DNA from: Lachnospiraceae bacterium UBA7060
Lineage (GTDB): Bacteria; Bacillota; Clostridia; Lachnospirales; Lachnospiraceae
Assembly: GCA_002493835.1 (NCBI GenBank)
Contig: DLAA01000091.1
Coordinates: 1 to 15,156 of the forward strand
Direction of reading: 5' to 3'
Length of the DNA: 15,156 nucleotides
Below the pieces are notes generated by a model. It did not search any database and was not told where the DNA came from. It saw only the letters and a list, made by a program, of their open reading frames with translations. The number at the start of each line of letters is the position of its first letter. Position 1 is the stretch's first letter. This document shows, in pieces, positions 12,135 to 15,156 of this stretch. The translations under genes and the position numbers were made by a program.

Positions 12135-13247
12135 TTAATAAATAGCTTCTACATGGGAAACGCCGTTCCCTGTGATATCAAATTTCCAGACAGCGTGTCC
12201 AGGAATGCGGTGCTCTGTTAAATAATAACTGTTATCTATATGGGAAATATAGTAAGGAGTTCCGCCGCCGATGAAGTTTTCGTAGATATCTTCGTAATCT
12301 CCGTCTGTGAGCCGCGAAAGATCTTCTGTGCGGATGATAGTGGCGTAGTCCTGATTTCCTGAAATATCCGTTGAGATGGTGATATAGTAAGCGCCTTCAG
12401 CGACAGTGAGCTGCACCATGCCTGCCAGCGTGTCTGGGACGGGATAGGATTCCTCTATTTGGAAGGTATAAAGATTTGCCTTTAAAATAGCAGGATCGCC
12501 GGGAATGCCGGAGACGAAATAGATGTCATCTCCGTTGATGGTGAAGGAGCGGACGTAAGTCTCTTTCAGGGCGTCTATTGTATAGATTTTTGTCAGGTAC
12601 ATACGTGGGTTACCTGGGTCGTGGCGGCACAGATACATTTCGCCGTTCATGGAACTCCACACATAAAAGGTGTCTGTTGGGGCATCATAGAGAATATAAT
12701 GAGGGCGGTTTCCGATTCCATCCAGTGTCTGGGTATGGTAGAAAACGCCCTCCCTTTTTTCAAATACAAGGATGCGATTTTCCTCCGTGTCGTCCACCAG
12801 ATAGACATATCCGTCGCTTGCGAGGGTATGGCCTTTGTCGATCTCGTCTGTTAAAACCAGCCAGTCTGTCAGGGGATCCGTCAGGTTGTCGTTGTATATT
12901 ACCTGATTGTGGTAGCAGTCCACGATGAACCAGATGCCGTCCACTTTATTGACATAGGTGGGGACGCTGAGATCAGGGCATGGGTTATGGGAAACTGCCT
13001 CTGCGGGAGTGGGGACAAAGCTGTCTTTTTCGATATCCTGTACCACCTCAAAAGCGCGGAGGTGTTCGGCACTGGGCAGGGCAGCAGGCAGGGTTGATTG
13101 GCCGTTGGCCTCAGGAGAGGCGCCGGCTGGAACAATGTTTTGGCGGCAGGACGTGAGTGAGCCTGTTGAAACAAACAGAAGGAAGCTCAGAATAAGCAGC
13201 TGGGCTTTTTTTTCGGCAGATTTCTTTTTCCTGGTACTTATTTTCAT
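12135..13247 (-). CDS. Cell-surface lipoprotein with a beta-propeller-like domain
   Basis: This 370-residue lipoprotein is predicted to be anchored on the outer face of the membrane. The N-terminus has a lysine/arginine-rich start, a hydrophobic core (LLILSFLLFVSTG) and the lipobox LTSC with C34 as the lipid-modified residue. A low-complexity Ala/Pro/Ser linker (about 38-90) leads to a beta-rich region with repeated segments such as VDGIWFIVDCYHNQVIY, SDGYVYLVDDTEENRILVFEK, NGDDIYFVSG and DNSYYLTEHRIPGHAVWKFD. The spacing suggests a propeller of short blades, as in NHL-like folds. An upstream reading frame stays open to 13433, but the lipobox fixes the start at 13247. It faces an acyltransferase gene divergently, which suggests a role in the same envelope polysaccharide process. 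No exact family is recognised. Confidence 0.8.
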   Translation of the reverse strand: MKISTRKKKSAEKKAQLLILSFLLFVSTGSLTSCRQNIVPAGASPEANGQSTLPAALPSAEHLRAFEVVQDIEKDSFVPTPAEAVSHNPCPDLSVPTYVNKVDGIWFIVDCYHNQVIYNDNLTDPLTDWLVLTDEIDKGHTLASDGYVYLVDDTEENRILVFEKREGVFYHTQTLDGIGNRPHYILYDAPTDTFYVWSSMNGEMYLCRHDPGNPRMYLTKIYTIDALKETYVRSFTINGDDIYFVSGIPGDPAILKANLYTFQIEESYPVPDTLAGMVQLTVAEGAYYITISTDISGNQDYATIIRTEDLSRLTDGDYEDIYENFIGGGTPYYISHIDNSYYLTEHRIPGHAVWKFDITGNGVSHVEAIY

Positions 13248-13424
13248 TGGATTATTCTCTTTTCCGTGTATTTTATGGTAAGATGGCTGGAGTGAGAAGT
13301 TTCGTTTTTTATAGTTTATCACAATTTTTACGCCTTGTCTCGGATCCCATTTGAGGGGATATGAAGGGTATGTGAGGTGCCTTTTGCTCATATCTTGGCG
13401 TAGAAAAAAGACAGGGGGTGCCTT
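13248..13424. promoter_or_regulatory. Divergent intergenic region between lipoprotein and acyltransferase
   Basis: This 177-base region should hold the promoters of both neighbours. I see no convincing sigma-A box pair on either strand. The best plus-strand candidate is TTGTCT at 13335 with GATATG 17 bases on, which is weak. A small hairpin, ATCCC/GGGAT, lies near 13344-13360. Confidence 0.3.
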
Positions 13425-14612
13425 ATGACACAAATGTCATATATGGGTAAAAAAGAGAGGGAAGCAGAGGTACAGAGCACTTCCTACAATGTCACTTTTG
13501 GGATTCTCTCTGCCTTGGCCATCCTTATGATCGCTGCTGGCCATGCGGGGTACGATATTCTGGCGGTGGGGGGATTGTTTCCCTACTATTCTTTTCATGT
13601 GCCGCTCTTTCTGTTTATCTCCGGCTATTTTTACAGGGAGGAGGAAGAAAAAAAGCCTCTCCTGTATCTGAAAAAAAAGGCAAAGAGACTTCTATTCCCC
13701 TATTTTGTCTGGAATCTGGTTTATGGACTGATTGCCTGGAGTCTTCGGACGTTCGGCGGGTTTACGCTGGGGGAGCCACTCTCTTTAAAAAGCCTGTTTC
13801 TTGACCCCTTTCTAAACGGTTATCAGTTTATCTATAATTTTGCAGCGTGGTTTGTGCCTGTCCTCTTTCTCATAGAGACGATGAACTTGTGTATGCGCCT
13901 TGTTCTGCAAAAACTTCGGCTATCCTATGAGTGGCTGATTCTAGCGGGTTCCCTCGCGGTGGGGATGACTGTGGTGTGGCTTGCCATCGGCGGTCATGTG
14001 TGGGGTCTGTACAAGACACCGGGGCGGATTCTCTTTCTCTACCCCTGCTTTCAGATGGGACAGTTTTATCGCAAGAAGCTGGAGCGGCATGACACTCTTG
14101 GAAATCTGCCCTATTTTTCGATCGTGCTCGGGGTGCAGGTGGTTCTGCACCTGTGCTGTAACGGTCTTGCCTACAGCAGTGTCTGGTGTACAGGCTTTGC
14201 CAATGGGCCCGTTATCCCATATGTGACAGTGATGTCAGGTATAGCCTTTTGGATGAGAGCCGCGAAGGTTCTTACCCCTGCGCTTGGTGAAAGCCGTGCA
14301 GTGAGGTATCTGGGGAAAAATACTTACGCGGTGATGATGCATCATATTATGGCGTTTATGCTGGTGAAGGGTATTCTGGCGGGCATTGCCGCCAATACGG
14401 GATACCTGTCGGATTTTGATTTCACAAGCTTTTATACTAATATTGACTATTATTATCTTCTGAAGGGGACGGAGGCTTTCAAAATGGTATATCTTGCGGC
14501 GGGGATTGTACTGCCTTTGGGGCTGCAGTGTATTCTTGACTTTGCAGGCCCTATTCTGCGGCGGCTTCGGAAACGGATTTCTTGCATTCAAATCAGGAGT
14601 ATGTTACTCTAG
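13425..14612 (+). CDS. Acyltransferase family 3 membrane protein
   Basis: This 395-residue integral membrane protein has about ten helices and belongs to the acyltransferase-3 (OafA/WecH-like) group, which transfers acetyl or other acyl groups to extracellular sugars. The diagnostic features are AILMIAAGH with H40 near the end of helix 1, the motif FHVPLFLFISGYFY (57-70) and a basic stretch KKKAKRLLFPYFVWN. The start follows AGGGGGTG at 13413-13420. It stands at the head of a short plus-strand run (small membrane protein, then glycosyltransferase), which suggests O-acylation of a surface polysaccharide or teichoic-acid-like polymer. The acyl group and acceptor are not known from the sequence. 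Confidence 0.9.
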   Translation: MTQMSYMGKKEREAEVQSTSYNVTFGILSALAILMIAAGHAGYDILAVGGLFPYYSFHVPLFLFISGYFYREEEEKKPLLYLKKKAKRLLFPYFVWNLVYGLIAWSLRTFGGFTLGEPLSLKSLFLDPFLNGYQFIYNFAAWFVPVLFLIETMNLCMRLVLQKLRLSYEWLILAGSLAVGMTVVWLAIGGHVWGLYKTPGRILFLYPCFQMGQFYRKKLERHDTLGNLPYFSIVLGVQVVLHLCCNGLAYSSVWCTGFANGPVIPYVTVMSGIAFWMRAAKVLTPALGESRAVRYLGKNTYAVMMHHIMAFMLVKGILAGIAANTGYLSDFDFTSFYTNIDYYYLLKGTEAFKMVYLAAGIVLPLGLQCILDFAGPILRRLRKRISCIQIRSMLL

Positions 14613-14651
14613 TGGATGTACGGGAGAGAAGTGTGCCGAAAAGGAGGCACA

Positions 14652-15026
14652 ATGGTAAAAGAATTACTGTTACTTGTGGATGACAGCATGTTGTCTGCTG
14701 TCGCTGTTTTGTTTTTTCTACTGCTTGTTTTAACGGTATTGGGGTGGGATCAGGCCTGTCATACGCTGCGTATTTATAATTGGGACGGCAGAAGATACCG
14801 TTTCTTAGGCAGGGAGAGAATGCGAAAGAGAAATGATACATATGTCGTAAGTATGCACGAGAGAGTGGGAGAGACGTCTCGAACGACTCTTTACCTGCTT
14901 TTGGCATCAGACAGGCTGGTCAGGAAAAGCAGATATGAAAATCTGTTGTTTCGCGCAGGAAAAGCAGAGGTTTGGCTGCCCATTGAAAAGCGGATGCGTG
15001 CAGAGGTACTGTTTGCTTACCGATGA
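14652..15026 (+). CDS. Small single-pass membrane protein, unknown function
   Basis: This 124-residue protein has one transmembrane helix near the N-terminus (about 14-32, AVAVLFFLLLVLTVLGW) and a basic, probably beta-rich cytoplasmic region (LRIYNWDGRRYRFLGRERMRKRNDTYVVSM and later VWLPIEKRMRAEV). It does not match a family I know. An in-frame ATG at 14616 exists, but AAGGAGG at 14641-14647 points to the ATG at 14652. It lies 39 bases after the acyltransferase and 83 bases before the glycosyltransferase, probably in one operon, so it may be an accessory subunit of a polysaccharide enzyme complex. Confidence 0.65.
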   Translation: MVKELLLLVDDSMLSAVAVLFFLLLVLTVLGWDQACHTLRIYNWDGRRYRFLGRERMRKRNDTYVVSMHERVGETSRTTLYLLLASDRLVRKSRYENLLFRAGKAEVWLPIEKRMRAEVLFAYR

Positions 15027-15109
15027 CGAAGGCACACAGAGAAGTCCGTGGGACGAAGCTTGGTTTTGATGGGGTGGGAGCGTTGAGAGTGGGAAAGGAT
15101 TAAGGGAAC

Positions 15110-15156
15110 ATGATCACAGTAAGTCTTTGTATGATCGTGAAAAATGAAGAGCGGAT
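15110..15156 (+). CDS. Family 2 glycosyltransferase, N-terminal start only
   Basis: The window cuts this gene after 15 codons. The visible start, MITVSLCMIVKNEER, is the classic opening of a GT-A fold family 2 glycosyltransferase: a beta-strand followed by the VKNE loop that touches the nucleotide sugar. A purine-rich AAGGGA precedes the ATG. It completes the picture of a surface-glycan gene group. The family call is firm for such a short piece, but the substrate cannot be known. Confidence 0.8.
   Translation, partial: MITVSLCMIVKNEER

Noticed and set aside
13248..13433. 62-codon N-terminal extension of the lipoprotein ORF
   Set aside because: The signal peptide and LTSC lipobox begin at the ATG at 13247. 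The extension would overlap the divergent acyltransferase start and bury the signal peptide.
14616..14651. Earlier ATG at 14616 for the 124-aa protein
   Set aside because: No ribosome binding site precedes it, whereas AAGGAGG at 14641-14647 clearly serves the ATG at 14652.

Overview
The window looks like the chromosome of a gut-type Lachnospiraceae (Clostridia, Firmicutes). The evidence is the CarB sequence, the paired DUF3791/DUF3990 genes, strong GGAGG-type ribosome binding sites, and low-GC spacers around GC-richer genes. This assignment comes from recognising protein families, not from a database search.

Layout. (a) 1-980 is a decayed accessory patch. An intact DUF3791 gene overlaps a DUF3990 gene that carries a one-base frameshift, and this runs into the last ~80 codons of a polysaccharide deacetylase. 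(b) 997-1692 holds a small XRE-type regulator on the minus strand and a divergent 63-aa membrane protein. Two nearly identical 40-base terminator hairpins bracket them. (c) 1698-1840 is a nested inverted-repeat leader in front of carB (1867-5133). There is no carA on this side. (d) 5283-6989 encodes a multi-pass membrane HD-GYP protein, probably a cyclic-di-GMP phosphodiesterase, with a tandem 20-base repeat over its promoter. (e) 6990-7597 has no large gene. It holds a near-consensus promoter, a well-started 25-codon ORF and a series of hairpins. (f) 7598-10121 is a three-gene ABC-2 type exporter operon: one ATPase and two permeases. (g) 10206-10508 is a long structured leader with its own promoter, followed by an NhaC-family antiporter (10509-12128). 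(h) 12135-15156 is an envelope or polysaccharide group: a minus-strand lipoprotein, then a divergent acyltransferase-3, a small membrane protein and the start of a family 2 glycosyltransferase.

How the parts work together. CarB makes carbamoyl phosphate for pyrimidines and arginine. The HD-GYP, ABC exporter, NhaC transporter and glycosyltransferase group are each separate units with their own promoters or leaders. I found no CRISPR array, complete insertion sequence, tRNA or rRNA. The least explained parts are the non-coding ones: the carB leader, the 25-codon unit before the exporter, and the nhaC leader.
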